A stretch of 64,000 nucleotides of DNA from Brachypterus glaber (GCA_958510825.1 OY294047.1:53489365-53553364), one strand, 5' to 3'; positions 20,207 through 32,675 are shown, counted from the first letter of the stretch. The notes: a model not told the origin generated them from the sequence alone. Program-made: numbers and translations.

Positions 20207-22460
20207 TAGAAAGTCTACATATTATAAAATCATTGACAGTTAAATCTGAGGTGCTCTATTTCGGAATTCTTCTTGTCTTAAGACAATAGACTTTTTTTAT
20301 CAGAAATGACCACAGTCGACTTAATAGTTCTTCATTCTATACTTTTTTAGCTCATTCTATATGAATTTTAATCAGAGAATTTAAATCTGTTCACAGAAAC
20401 GGTCTATTCAGAAAAAAGTATTACTGAGTTTTTTTTTCATTTTATTTTCTCAAAAAATATGCATATTAGTATAAAAATTATTTGTCAAACACTTATTATT
20501 ACTGAATTATTGTTCTGACATATTATGACAGATATTTAAAACACTGCACTACATTTTTTTTAGAAAATAACCTACCAAAACATCTGCAATTATTTTTTCT
20601 GAACTGTGAATTGATATACTATTATGTGAACGGATTTGAAATCTCTGACCAAAATTTATATAGAGTATTTTAAAATAGTATAAAATAAAGTTTTCTTAAG
20701 TCTGCTATGGTTATTTCTAAGGAAAAAAAGTCCATTATCTTCCGAAACCGAGCACCTCAGATTCTACTAACTTCACACCAACACAGTTAGTGTGTCAAAT
20801 TAAAAAAATAAATAAAAATTTCGGATTCTTATGTAAAATACTTTTTTACATAAGAATCCGACAAAAAAAAAATCGTTAATTTGACACACTAACTGGGTTT
20901 CTTTGTGCAGGGTCTTTTCAGAAAACTACTACGTTAGTCATTTTTTTCTCGAAATCTGATTGTCGGTCTGTTTGTATTTCTAAATACGATAATTCGAGAA
21001 AACTTTAAGCTAAACAACACAATTTTAGACTAAAATTGTTTTTGGTATAAATCGGATTAATGTAAGGGGGTCAAAGGTCAAAGCTTAAAAACTTTTTTTT
21101 TGTTCAAATATATTTTTTTGATTTTCCATTTTTTGAAATAAAAATAAAGATAGTATATTGTTTTACTAAGAGGAGAAGTGAAGCTTTTTTTACTAGTCTG
21201 TAGAATTTACGGACGACGCGAAGCCGAGTCCGGAAACTACAGACGAGTAAAAAAAGCACTTTTCCTCTGAGTGAAACATACTATTTTTTCTTCAAGCATT
21301 CTATATATTTTTTTTAATTATTAATTTTTAAATTTAATTTATTCTGTAATAAAGTATGTTTTTTTTTTATTAAAATAGGCCAATAAAACCTTTTCGAAAT
21401 TAACTTAAACCTTCCTTAGCTCATTTTAAATTATGTTTGTAGGCTAAATCGTCCACTTTTCGCGATTTCGATGGTAACTTGTCTAATGTAGGTAGCATTT
21501 GCAATTTCAGAGAGATTTGTAGGTGTATAAACCATAAATTCTTCTTCAATCATTTTTAATCAATTAAACACAAGGTTTTTGCACAGAATCTTGAATTATC
21601 CATCTGTTTACATAATAAACAAACAAGTTTGAAGTATGGCTGTCATCAAAGTCAAAGAGTGCTGCTGCCAGTGGTGGTTTTGCTAACTAACGTTTTTTTA
21701 CGGCGTACAACAATGAACTTCTAACTAGTGTGTTCAGTTATAAAATATGAACATTTTAGTACGCTTGAAGATAAACAATATTTTTTCATTTTCATTATTT
21801 TTTTATATGAAGTATAAAAAAAAGTTTTTTGCACGACCAAGACTAAAACCTAATTTTAGGCTTTCATTTTCGGGACTAAATTTGCCGTTTTTCTCCCTAG
21901 GGAATAAAAATCACGGCAACCTTGATAATATTAAAATATGATACTTACTATGTGTTTTGCTGGTTCAAAAATTAGGTTTGGTGGTGTTTTGTAATAAATT
22001 AGCGATTAAAACCAATTTATTTGATTTTAACAAAGAAAACCTTTAAAAATAACATTGTTATAACAATTTATACATAACTTAAAATTTATCATCTTAGTCC
22101 ATTTTTTTGACGTTTGTGTCAACCATATTAAAAAACAATTGAAATCGCGATAGCCATGAAACTGACTTTTCGCAATTTACAGGCATCTTGATTAAATTAC
22201 AAAAATAAAACAACCGATTTTAGACGCATGGTTTTTAATTTTAATTTTATCTACCTACCTAAATTATGTTTGGTCCTGCAAAAAATAGTGTATATACCTC
22301 AGGACTAAACTTCGCTGTTTTAGTCCCTTGCATTTCTGTTTCCCTCGCTTGCTACGCTCGCTCAGGAAACTAATGCAGCGGGACTAAAACAGCCAGTTTA
22401 GTCCCTTGGTATATAAATAACTATTGTTTCGTTAGCAGCAAAATTTTTCGTATTTTTTAG
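20207..22460. other. GT49 intron C-D, unassigned part
   Basis: Apart from the small element at 20784-20895, this is AT-rich intron. A palindromic stretch at 21180-21285 (GAAGTGAAGC...TTTTTTACTAGTC against GACGAGTAAAAAAAGCACTT) and another at 22296-22410 (GACTAAACTTCGCTGTTTTAGTCC against GGACTAAAACAGCCAGTTTAGTCC) look like further short MITEs. No exon is seen. Confidence 0.55.
20784..20895. mobile_element. 112 bp MITE with CAGTTAGTGTGTC termini
   Basis: CAGTTAGTGTGTCAAATTAA at the left is complementary to the right end. An inner palindrome (CGGATTCTTATGTAAAATAC against its complement) makes nearly the whole element a hairpin. CAG...CTG ends suggest hAT ancestry, but no clear 8 bp duplication is visible. 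Confidence 0.65.
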
Positions 22461-22738
22461 GCAACGAAACAGCACCAGAGTCAAAAACTTCTCTCCAAAA
22501 AATGCTGAAAGAAAAACGCGCATTTTATTTCCACCAATTCATTTGTCCATATTGTCACATGGTCCCAAAAGCCAAGGAATGGGTTGCGGCAGCCGAAACT
22601 AAGGAGATGGACGTTTTCACAACTCACAAACGACAGGATAAATTCAAATCCTGGGAGCCCATTTACGTTTGTACCAGAACCGAACCATTGTACGATGAAA
22701 GGTTCGTTTGGGAAGGTGGCTGTGATAAAATGAGTAAT
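22461..22738 (+). CDS. B4GAT1: B4GAT1-like GT49 glycosyltransferase, exon D
   Basis: The acceptor TATTTTTTAG completes the Gly codon begun in exon C (EVLG-NETAPES). The exon contains VPKAKEWVAA, a KSWEPIYVCTRTEPLYDERF block and WEGGCDKMSN, matching the C-terminal half of the GT49 domain, where W-EP-Y-....P..DERF is strongly conserved. Also notable are the paired cysteines in HQFICPYCHMV. The donor GTAAGT is in phase 0. Confidence 0.88.
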
Positions 22739-23089
22739 GTAAGTTATTTTTTCAACAGAAAAAATCAACATTTTTTTTTATTTGAGGATTTATGGGTTTG
22801 GTTAAAATTAAAAAAAAAAATCGAAAAAAGCTGAAAAAAAATCCGATTAACGTAACTTTTTTAGGAAAAATTACTTTTATTATTAATTCTATTAATTTTG
22901 CTTGCAAAGTTTTATTAATTTTTGACAAAAAGTAAAGAAATTGAAGCAGGTTTTATCTCATCACTAAAAATGCATTTTTTCTCGTTTGAACTATAAACAA
23001 TAGACCCATCATATTAAAATAAATGTATTTTATGAGAATTAAGATGGCATAATAAAAAATATACCATTCCACTTAAAAAAATTAAGTCA

Positions 23090-23212
23090 GATGTTACCCA
23101 CCCAAAGAACAAATACAGAATTTGTTTGGTTGGGTGGAAGTCGGAGTGTATGTATATCTTCTATCCTTTTTGGGTAGAACTTTTGTCCCTGTCTAATCTA
23201 ACGGGATAAATC
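23090..23212. repeat. Partial copy of the CAACCAAA(C/T)AAAT MITE family
   Basis: Contains AACAAATACAGAATTTGTTT GGTTGGGTGGAAG and TGTCCCTGTCTAATCTAAC, as in 46520-46659 and 51990-52110. It ends 23 bases upstream of GT49 exon E, so it contributes sequence close to the polypyrimidine tract. Confidence 0.6.
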
Positions 23213-23234
23213 GCCATTTAATGTTCCTTTTTAG

Positions 23235-23438
23235 GGTTACGCTCTATGCCTCATGGACTATGACTTCAAGATCCTCAACAATGCCTTTTTAACACACAGG
23301 CCTGGAGTGAAAAAGGTTTCGGTTCAAGAGACTAAATATAAAAAATATTCTCAGAAAACAAGAAAACTTTTACCAATTGTAACCAAAGAAATGCAGAAAA
23401 AATATGGCAATAATCCTAAATGCCATATTTATGGATAA
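23235..23438 (+). CDS. B4GAT1: B4GAT1-like GT49 glycosyltransferase, exon E with stop codon
   Basis: Acceptor TTTTTAG, then GYALCLMDYDFKILNNAFLTHRPGVKK, the conserved C-terminal GT49 motif in which a hydrophobic core is followed by NNAF(L/I)HRPG. The protein ends ...PKCHIYG with TAA at 23436-23438. A poly(A) signal AATAAA at about 23609-23614 would give a ~190 base 3' UTR. The four-exon model A-C-D-E has consistent phases throughout. Confidence 0.88.
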   Translation, partial: GYALCLMDYDFKILNNAFLTHRPGVKKVSVQETKYKKYSQKTRKLLPIVTKEMQKKYGNNPKCHIYG

Positions 23439-23639
23439 AAAAAAGTTTTTTATTATTTTTTTGAAGTTGAACCATAGACAAGGAAAGACCTCCAAAGCCG
23501 TTGCGGAAAACTGTGATAAATGTGCCTAGCGCATCTGAGATAAACTTGCACATGCGCACTACTATTGTTGTTTTTGACTAGTATTTTTAACCTTAGTTTT
23601 GTGTGTCAAATAAAAATTGTAAAAAATTCAACAAAAAAC

Positions 23640-25030
23640 AAAAAATATCTACGAAGAAACGTCGAAATAGTTTTTTTAAATTATTTTATAAGAATTTTTC
23701 GAGGTGTGCTTGAGTTTCGGGATTTTGTACACCTACTTTGAGTACACCAGGGATTGACCCTTTGATCTTCATAAAGCCACAATACAGGTCATGTTTAAAG
23801 TCATAAAAAAATGCAGCAAAAAAACAATTAAAACACAGTAGAAGTCGAAAAATGAACAGAAACAAACGACGATCTGACAGTACTGACAGTATAAACAAAC
23901 TACTAATAATTCGTCACCCTAGTATTGGTTTGCCATATCTCTATTTTTTGGAAATTTTAAGATTTTTACTGGGGGAATTTTGGAGATAAGACAAATGAAT
24001 ACTGGGGTGACAGAGATGCGTACTGCGCAAGGTCAGATATATTGCGTTACGTCATTTCGCTGCACCGTTCTGTCACAAAATAATCTTGCGCAGGCTGGAA
24101 TTTTAGTCCTTTTTTCTTCTCTATGAGTTGAACATCCAAGCGTTATTTTTGACCCGGTATGATCATATATGATCATGTATGATCATGTATGGTCAGGTAT
24201 GATCATGTATGGTCAGGTATGAGCGGGTCAAAATTCATGCATGGTTGAAATTCAGACACGATCATGCATAATTCTACCTAATTTAAGGCAAAAATAGACA
24301 TCATTATGCATAATTATGCATGATCATACATAAACTTAAAAAAATATATAAATCTCAGGAAAAAATGTTTAAATATGATTATGCATAATTATTTATAATT
24401 ATGTCTAATTTTTCATCAATTATGCATAGATATACTTAATTTGATGCAAAATTATGCATAATCATACAAAAACGTTGTCATGCATGGTGCGCCTTCGCCA
24501 AAATTTAAAATTTTATGCATGATCCTACATAATTAGGTATAGGTTTATGTATACCCATACATAATTATGCATGATCATACCGGGTCAAAATTCATGCATA
24601 GTCAAAATTCATACATGATTATGTATAATCATGCATAATCATGTAAAATTTTACCTAATTTTAGGTACAATTAGACATAATTATGCATTCCCCGGGTAGT
24701 ATCTTAAGACAACGGTTTATTTATCTCATTCTCGAAAATCTAAATTATTTATATTGATTTAGGAAAAGTATTACTATTAAACAGTGATAAAAATTTTTTC
24801 CTTTGCTTATTTTTCATTATGATCGGTAATAAAAAGCTTAAGATAATATTTTTGTAAAATATTTATTTTTTTATTTTAAAATAAATTACAAAACACATAC
24901 GTACAAAATTGAACAAAAGCATAGTATTGTAATAAGTATTAAATATTTTATTTACAATATTTTATGTTTACATAAATTGTAATTATTCTCAATTATATTC
25001 TATACTATAGAATATTTTTATTTTTTTTGT
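23640..25030. other. Spacer downstream of GT49, repeat-rich
   Basis: AT-rich convergent spacer. Its one clear structure is the TATGATCATG tandem block and the ATGCATAATTATGCAT-rich tract (24158-24690). I see no gene; a 70-codon minus-strand frame at 23686-23898 has no recognisable content. Confidence 0.55.
24158..24690. repeat. TATGATCATG tandem repeat plus ATGCATAATTATGCAT-rich element
   Basis: Seven 10 bp units (TATGATCATG and variants such as TATGGTCAGG) occupy 24158-24227. To 24690 the sequence is dominated by TTATGCATAATTATGCAT words and ends at CCCCGGGTAG. A related element with clearer TIRs lies at 37092-37492. Confidence 0.75.
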
Positions 25031-25034
25031 ATTA

Positions 25035-25771
25035 TACAGGGTGTTCCATAACTAGCATGCCAAAATTTAAGAGGTGATTCTAGATCCAAAAATATAAAAA
25101 AAGTTCCTATAAAGGTTGGTCCGGAAATGAGCCCTAAGGGATCTAGGGCCCTTTAAAATTGTAATAAAAATAAGGTTTTTAATTAATAACTCGGGTACCG
25201 TTTAAGCTAGAGCGGCGAGCTTTTGCATGTATACTAGTATTAATAAGGGCAATAAGTTTTTGTTAATTTATTTTTTTAATTTATCCAGAGGCGTGCCAAG
25301 ACGGACAAAATATATGAGGCTTAAAACATTTTTGCCCCAAACTTTTCTATGTGTATGTTTTTTGGATTTGTTGTAAAAAATATAGATTTCTAGAGTAAAA
25401 ATACATATAAAATATCATATAGTGTAACACTGTAGGAGCAACCGTTATCAAAAAAAATGCAATTAAGAGGAAGTAACATTTTGTGCCACCAAAAACGTTA
25501 CGTTACGTTACAAAAGGCTATTACTCCTTTAATATTAAATTTAGGTGTTTTGGTGTATAATACTTTGCTCAGTTTTAAATGAAGAATCACCCTGCAGCAT
25601 TAAAATTTTATTGGTGCTTTTTTTTGTTCCCCATTCAATACGTCATCTTCGAAGGGCAGTAGCTCCCTTAGGGCTCATTTCCGGACCAACCTTTATAGAA
25701 ACTTTTTTTCATATTTTTGGATGTAGAATCACCTCTTAAATTTCGGTACGCGAGTTCTGGAACAGGCTGTA
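25035..25771 (+). mobile_element. ~735 bp dispersed element, copy 2
   Basis: Starts TACAGGGTGTTCCATAACTA and ends GGAACAGGCTGTA. It is very similar along its full length to copies at 35660 and 62793. A short duplication (GTTACGTTACGTTACA) distinguishes it near 25497. Confidence 0.85.
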
Positions 25772-26446
25772 TTTTCTGCCGTTATATGCTTAAACACCCT
25801 AACTCTATATTTTTACGGAATAAGATTTAGTCTGGATTTTGTTTTACATGAATTAAACCCGACAATTTTACCAAGGTAATAGTACAAAATATGCAAACAG
25901 GCTTTTCCTATTTTGCTGAATATCTCAAACTTGGAGTTAGTCTTTTAAGCTTATAACGGTAGTTTGGAGTCGTATAAATAAATTTATTTTAAATATTTTG
26001 GACAGTTTTATTATTTTTGATTTAAAGTACCAGAAATTGTTATTTTTTATTTTTTTTACATTTTCAGTATTGTTTTTAAGGGGTCTTTTTACCTTAGAAA
26101 TTATAAAAATAATCCTTTTTCAATTTTTTTTATATAGAAAGAAAAAAAAATCTTCTAGATAGGGCTATAGTGACTTTAATACTAAATAATATCCCGTTTT
26201 GTTTTTTTTTTCAGTCGGATCAAACGGCCGGAATCATGGCGACGACCGCTTTTTGACCAGAAAATGGCACTGTAAAAATCTAAAGAAATTTTATTTGTAT
26301 TCTTTGAATATAAGTAAACATACCAACAAAATTTCACAATGATACCTTTTTTCTTTCTATATAAAAAAGATGTTTAAAAAAAGATTATTTTTATAATTTC
26401 TAAGGTAGAAATACCCCTTAACAGAAATAAGTATGTATAATAGTTT

Positions 26447-26566
26447 TATAAAACTTTTAGATATTTTATAAAACTTCTAGATATTTTTTAAAACGTCTAG
26501 ATATTTTATAAATCGTGTAGATATATTTAATAAAACGCCTAGACATTTTAGCATCTAGATATTTTT
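26447..26566. repeat. ~21 bp minisatellite
   Basis: Five to six units of roughly TAAAAC(T/G)TCTAGATATTTT, each centred on CTAGATATT, with point differences between units. Confidence 0.75.
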
Positions 26567-26673
26567 TTAAATTAAAATTTTATACTCTGGCTATAACATA
26601 CCAAAAACATTTATTTTAACCAAATACTTTAAATAATAATTTTTACTAATATTAGTACCTATGGTTTTATTAT

Positions 26674-27840
26674 ACACGGTGTATTTGAAATAGCGTCGGA
26701 AATTTTAACAGATGATTCTACATCATAAAATATGACAAAAAGTTTCTATAAACATATGTCTAAAAATTCGTCATGCGCCCCTTTGAAAGTGGCTAAAAAA
26801 ATCGGTTTTTATTTAATAACTCAGGAACCCTTTGAGATATATCAACGAGGTTTTGCACGTCAACTAATCCTACCAAGGCCCGTTTTTATGTGTTGTTTTC
26901 ATGTACTTATTTCAACCAGGGGTGTGCGAAACGGGGGGGGCTTATCAGTTTTTTGTCCCAAACTTTTTTCTGTGTAACTTTTTTGCAATTTTATTTTTGA
27001 AATATGATTCCTCAGGTCAAAATACATAAAAAAGGTACTCTTCTGTAATACTGTAGGATTAACCGTTTACGAGAAAAATTAATTTGAAGGTGAAATTCCA
27101 CGGTTCGAGGACGAAAAATTAAATACTAAAATGTTGAAAACCAAAATTTTAATGATGCAGGGCGAATGTACATTAAAAACTAAGAAAAAAAACTCATATA
27201 CAGGTACTTCGAAAAATCAATCCTAATGGAGCTACGGTCTCCTAAATATGTACCATTTTTAAAGGGCTATGGAAGCTTTAAAAGCGTTTTTTCGACCTAC
27301 ATGTATGGAAACTTTTTTCCTTAGTTTTTGATGTAGAATAACATTGCATCATTAAAATTTTGGTTTTCGACATTTTAGTATTTAATTTTTCGTCCTCGAA
27401 CCGTGGAATTTCACCTTCAAATGAATTTTTCTCGAAAACGGTTAATCCTACAGTATTACAACAAGAGTACCTTTTTTATGTATTTTGACCTGAGGAATCA
27501 TATTTCAAAAATAAAATTGCAAAAAAGTTACACAGAAAATAGTTTGGGACAAAAAACTGATAAGGCCCCCTCGTTTCGCACACCCCTGGTTTAAATAAGT
27601 ACGTGAAAATGACATACAAAGATGGGCTTTATTAGGATTAATTCACGTGCAAAACCTCGTTAACATATCTCAAAGGGTTCCTGAGTTATTAAATAAAAAC
27701 CGATTTTTTTAGCCAATTCCAAAGGGGCGTAGCTTCCTTATGACGCATTTTTAGACATATGTTTATAGGAACTTTTTGTCATATTTTATTATGTAGAATC
27801 ACCTGTTAAAATTTCCTACGCTATTTCAAATACACCCTGT
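26674..27840. mobile_element. 1.17 kb palindromic element with ACA(C/G)GGTGTATTTG ends
   Basis: The left half begins ACACGGTGTATTTGAAATAG and the right half ends with its complement, CTATTTCAAATACACCCTGT. The arms stay complementary for about 550 bases each, to a centre near 27250. Internal words (AATAACTCAGGAACCCTTTG, CCTATAAACATATG) recall the ~735 bp family in layout, suggesting common ancestry. There is no coding capacity. It could form one of the longest hairpin RNAs in the window if transcribed. Confidence 0.8.
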
Positions 27841-28004
27841 ATTAAAGTTATTATATCTGAGTATTAAACTTAAGTATGTATAGGTATATTAATTAATACT
27901 TAATATATTTTTCTATTTTGCGACTCTTATAAGCTCTTAATCACACGCATTTTGCGTGTTCTTATAGGCACATAAGAGGTCTGTACTTTTTGTTCTTTTG
28001 GGTT

Positions 28005-28436
28005 GGCAACAGACCTGGCCTATCGCTTGATTCCGTGCAAATGTCAAATGTCGCTAGGTTGATTTTTCTACAAAATTTTGTGTTTAGGATATTTTTACCA
28101 TGTTAAAATTGTGGCTTGGTTAATTGCAGTAAAAAAGGGAAGAGATGACTATAAAATATATCAAAATGTCATTTGTTCTTAGAATTTTAAACATGGTGTA
28201 AACTGTAATGCCAATCCAAAACAAAAATCCCTAAATCAGTCATCAGTTTAAAGGTAAGTTTTTTTAAATTTTAGAGCAAAATAGAAAAAATTGTATAAAG
28301 CACTCGTTTCATAACACGTTTTTAGAGCACGAGTACTTTAGAAAACTCGCGCAAGCGGCTGGTTTTCTAAACTTGTACTCGTGCGCTAAAAACGTATGTT
28401 ATGAAACTAGTACTTTAATATACTATAATATAATTT
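28005..28436 (+). repeat. ~430 bp dispersed repeat ending in a hairpin, copy 1
   Basis: Matches 57312-57735 over its length, starting TTGGCAACAGACCTGGCCTA. The 3' part is an inverted repeat (CATAACACGTTTTTAGAGCA against its complement) shared with the MITE at 18107-18308. Confidence 0.75.
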
Positions 28437-28569
28437 TTGGTTTTGATCACATGTTTTTATTCTTTAATTATTTTTATTGTTTAAACTCGAGCTCGCACAT
28501 AATATCTACAAAATATTATTAGAATTTTATTTGTGTACAGTTGAGTTTATTTTTATGCAAGTAGCAAAG

Positions 28570-29345
28570 GTAGCAAGGTAGCAAAATAACATGACATTCA
28601 CATGAAAGCCACATTAATATGTGACATGTGATGTTAAGATTGTAGTCTCATTTAACAAGAATGTAGCATGGTGGGGATGTCCTAAGTCCGCCCCTAATAA
28701 CATCACACAATGACATCCCGAAAATAACGTGTTTGTGACATCATAAATCCACATTCCTGTTATATCTAATATCTTACGGATGCCGTTACTGGTACTTTAA
28801 TATTTAAATAATATCCTAGGATATTAGCTTTTTCTAAATTAAAACCATTAAAAACGCTATAACCCTATAAAAAAATCGGATTTAAAATCAATCAGTAATT
28901 GATACAATCACAGATTGAAATAGATAGATTCTAAATACGAATTTGCAGATTAAGCGGAGAATATATTCCTTTAATCCGTGTCCGTGAGAAGCCTGGCAGA
29001 GCCCCCTATCCATTGGAAATCGTATAATGTGTATACAATTTCCTTATAATAATTTACTCTATCAACATCATCTTATATCGATTTTTTTGCTTCGAACGTC
29101 GGTGAGAAGCAAAATAACATGACATTCACGTGAAAGCCACGTTAACATGTGACATGCGATATATTCACAGCGTTGCTAAATATTTGTTATTAAATAACAT
29201 GGTTGTCACGTCACACGTGTTACGTTGCAAATGTGATGTTAAATACATGTTATTTTTCAATATTATGTGATGTTATGATTTAGTTTAAAAATACACCCAA
29301 AAGTGATGTTAATTTCTTGTAATATAACATCCCTTGCTACCTGGG
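28570..29345. mobile_element. MITE with CCCAGGTAGCAA termini, copy 2
   Basis: The reverse-orientation partner of 19429-20206. The right end reads GCTACCTGGG followed by TA. The left end is slightly altered (GTAGCAAAGGTAGCAAGGTAGCAA), as if the terminus had been triplicated. Confidence 0.85.
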
Positions 29346-29571
29346 TAGGTACTCGAAAAAAATAAATTTAGCAGTCAAAAACACAATAAGCCTCGCAATA
29401 AGCTAAAAGCGCACACTCGAATTTTAAAATATTATTTAAAATAATAATAACATTGATTTAAAAATTTGTAACTGAAAATATCGGTCTGATACCTATTTAT
29501 AGGTAGGGGAGAGTCGTGCAAAACGGGGGCGTCTGGTCAAGTCGTTGGTTCACACGTTGGTCGGTGCTGAT

Positions 29572-30262
29572 ATACAGGGTAACTTTTGAAGGGAATGAGA
29601 AATAAACTTCAAATTTGGAATATGTATATTCACAATAAAAGCTATCACTTGGCATATTTTCCAATTTTTTTATTCGGTAAGGCGGCGCCAGGGGGGCAAT
29701 GGGGGACAATATTTTAAATGGCACCCTAGGTCTTCTGATATGCCATTTTAAAGAGCTTAAATTGTTCTATTTAACTGTGTAACTATTTATTGTTTAATAT
29801 TTTTATTTTTGAAGACTTTTTTTCTTCAAAATTGTTCAAATTTTGTGCATAAATATTGAAAATTTTACATGAAAATGATAAATAATAGTCTCAACATGAT
29901 AATAGATTATGTATTAACTATTTTGACCTTTTCGCGCAAAATTTCCAAAATATTTTTTTTTTAAAAATTGAAAATATCATCAATTTTTAAGAAAAAAAAA
30001 TCTTCAAAAATAATATTAACAAATAAATAGTTGCATGGTTAAATAGAGAATTTCAAGCTCTTTAAAATGACTTATCACAAGACCTAGGGTGCTAAAACAT
30101 TGTCCCGCACTGCCCCCTCCTGGTGCAGCCTTACTGAATAAAAAATTGGAAAATATGATAAAAAGTTTTTGTTTTGTGATATGCATGTTTTAAATTTAAA
30201 GTTTATATCTCATCCTGTTCAAAAGTTATGGGGGGTGTGCCATTTAAAAGAATAACCCTGTA
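29572..30262. mobile_element. 691 bp inverted-repeat element, 'TAACTTTTGAA' family, copy 2
   Basis: Ends TACAGGGTAACTTTTGAA and ...AAGAATAACCCTGTA. Internal arms with GGCGGCGCCAGGGGGGCAAT and GCCCCCTCCTGGTGCAGCCT are inverted. The copy at 17090-17660 shares most of it. Confidence 0.7.
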
Positions 30263-30306
30263 TGTGGACGGCGCACACTACTCTTTTTAATCTATAGTCA
30301 AATAAA

Positions 30307-30492
30307 AGTCGCCAGCAAGTTGCAAAACAACTTTACACTACGATATTTCAAAAAAGCTTTGACCCAGAGACTTGAAATTTGGAACAAAGATTTTTTAAGT
30401 AGTAGAAAAAAATTGTTTCAAATTTCAAGTCTCTATGTCAAAGCGTTCTTGAAATATCGTAGTGTAAAGTTGTTTTGCAAGCGACTTGCATC
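30307..30492. mobile_element. ~180 bp hairpin MITE
   Basis: Arms at about 30314-30388 and 30412-30487 are almost perfectly complementary (GCAAAACAACTTTACACTAC and its complement), separated by a 24 base loop. It looks young or recently converted. Confidence 0.75.
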
Positions 30493-31126
30493 TTTGCGCG
30501 AACTATATCTAGTTCATATTAGGAACGCTTAAATAAGACAATGTTGACTGCGGCACCGAAAAATCAGTTTTTCATTCAGTGCGAAGTAAGTAACTTTTAA
30601 ATTGTTTAAGATATGAACTTTGTATCTCGTATTTTTAATAATATCGTCACACGTGGTCCACATTGAGGCTTTTTAAAATAAAAAATAAAATAAAGAAGGC
30701 AAGGAATTAACAAAAAAAGCGTTCACCGGCCCAAATTAATGTTTTTTTTTCTTCTAATTTTAATGTTTTATTTGAGCCATATAAAACAAAAAAAAGAGTA
30801 TTGAATTTACAAAAAAAAAAAATAATATTAAAAATAAAAAAAAGTGCAGTTATGTTACATTAGGTTTTTTCGTTGGGGTTGCACTTTTTGCACTGATGTA
30901 CATTGTACACACTTTACCCAACGAAATAAGCGCTATATGACAAAGCACCGTGTTAAATTTTAAAGTGCAAGAACCAACGAGCATACCTATTATCTTAGTA
31001 TTAAAAAAAAAACATTGAAGACGACATTCTATTTTACGTTTTAGTTTTTTTTATCCATATTTTTTGGTACCTAGTTAGCTACCCAATTAAAATTTTAAGA
31101 ATTTAAATGGTCCTTATTTCCTAATA

Positions 31127-31438
31127 TCAAAACATCTTCCAATAAACCAAAACAAATAACAATAAAATCAAAATCATTTGCGCATTTATAAAATGTCTAA
31201 TTGCAGCCCCCTGTACATAGGGCCGGCCCTTAGTAGACGTATACCACTGGTGCATATCGCTCAATTCTCCGAACCCATGTTGGTTCTTGGTTTGAACCAG
31301 ACACTCATACACCGCGTCTGCGTCCAGGTTCGTAATGAGAAAACTTTGGGTTCTCTCGCTGGTACTTGGGTTGTAAGTTTGATGGGGTTTTACAGAAACA
31401 TCATGCCATTGGCCAGGATGATGGTAAGAAACGTTTGC
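31127..31438 (-). CDS. Ig/FN3 cell-surface protein (Klingon/Wrapper-like), last exon
   Basis: Acceptor AATTTCAG, then ANVSYHHPGQWHDVSV...SFLITNLDADAVYECLVQTKNQHG, the second half of a fibronectin type III domain (the L-x-A-x-x-Y-E-C pattern near strand F). After FGELSDMHQWY comes a short linker and a C-terminal hydrophobic run, QMILILLLFVLVYWKMF, ending at TGA 31127-31129. A hydrophobic tail with almost nothing after it indicates a GPI-attachment signal, with the anchored residue probably in the small-residue region before it. Insect Klingon and Wrapper are GPI-anchored Ig plus FN3 adhesion proteins of neurons and glia. The exact orthologue cannot be decided here. Confidence 0.85.
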   Translation of the reverse strand, partial: ANVSYHHPGQWHDVSVKPHQTYNPSTSERTQSFLITNLDADAVYECLVQTKNQHGFGELSDMHQWYTSTKGRPYVQGAAIRHFINAQMILILLLFVLVYWKMF

Positions 31439-32375
31439 CTGAAATTAAAAAAAAAATAGCTGAAACCGGTACCTTTTATCAGGGCCGGACTGAGCTGTCC
31501 AGGGCCCCGGGGAAGCTTTTTTCCCGAGCCTCCGATTTTTCCGAAACATCATTTTCCACCGAGGGCCATATCAGCTATGGCTTCTGCTAATGCACTTGTA
31601 CCTTCATTAACTAAGTTAGCGCCGCAGGCGAAATATTTTTTACGAATTCTGTTAATTTCTGACTTTTTATTAACGTGTTGATGTCTAAAACTCAAGTTTT
31701 ACAATTTTAAATAAAAAAAAACCTAAAAAAACTCTGGCTCCGCAGGCGAAAAGATTTACAAATTTGATATACTTTAATTTTAAAACAGTGTTGCAATTTA
31801 AAGTTTTAGAAAAATGCCAATTAACAATAGTTACGGTTTTAAACCTAACCTCCTTTAATTTAATTACTTCGTTGTTTCCAAAGCACTCTTCGCAAAAATG
31901 ATTTTTTAATTTCGTTCCAAATGTAAGACTTGATAACCTCGTGTGATACATTATCGTAATAGAAAAAAAGTGTATTCAAAAATGTAAAAATCCAAAATAG
32001 CGGCCATAAGAAAAAAACGAAGTTAAGTGTTGTAACTTTTGCATCTAAAATGCCATGGAAAATATGATAGCAGATTTGGATTCCTTGCAAAAAAGTACCT
32101 AGACATGATTCAATTAAACTTAACTTCTACTTTGTCTGTTTTCTCAAAAAAAAAAAAAAAAAAAAATAATAAAAACTCGGGATTTTTAATTTTTTTGCGA
32201 TAATTAAAAAACAAAAAATGCCAGGTCAAATTTTCTTTCAGATTATTGCTCAGCATAAAAATGCGCAACTTTTTTCTAATTTAACCGATCTTGTATCTGT
32301 CATAATAACCTAGATACCCGTGCTTGAGGTCGAAAAACGGACACCCTGTATATACCTATAAATTGGTAAACTCAC

Positions 32376-32675
32376 CATTAATTTCCTGTAAAGTATCCTA
32401 ACCTCCAAAATAGGAAATACCGACTGTACCACCCACTTCAGCTCATAATCGTGCGGGTTTGAGTACTGAGCACTGATCACTTTAGCAGGGCCGGGTTTGC
32501 CCGACAGCTCGATGTACCGCTTATCCTTGCCTATAGAATTGGCAACGGTGCAACTGTAGTTGCCGAAATCGCTCAACTGCACGTTTTTGATCGTCATAGA
32601 GTATGTGTGGGCATTGTGGGTCATTTGCCGCCGGTCTGTGGGTTGGAGAGGGAAACTGTCTTGGTACCAGAGAAC
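32376..32675 (-). CDS. Ig/FN3 cell-surface protein, exon with end of last Ig domain and start of FN3
   Basis: One hundred codons, phase 0-0. VLWYQDSF supplies the Ig strand C tryptophan and DFGNYSCTVANSIG the strand F D-x-G-x-Y-x-C signature. GKPGPAKVISAQ then opens the FN3 domain (YELKWVVQS is its strand B/C tryptophan), which continues in the next exon (RKLM-ANVSY). The acceptor is TTTTTTTAG and the donor GTGAGT. Potential N-glycosylation occurs at NYS. Confidence 0.9.

Noticed and set aside
22481..22771. 96-codon minus-strand frame over GT49 exon D
   Set aside because: Antisense shadow of a real exon with correct phases on the plus strand.
24158..24690. Possible CRISPR-like or regular repeat array
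   Set aside because: Units are 10 bp head-to-tail without unique spacers, followed by motif-rich sequence; the genome is clearly eukaryotic.
31178..31590. Plus-strand frames over the last Ig/FN3 exon
   Set aside because: Shadow of the minus-strand FN3/GPI exon; no family resemblance of their own.
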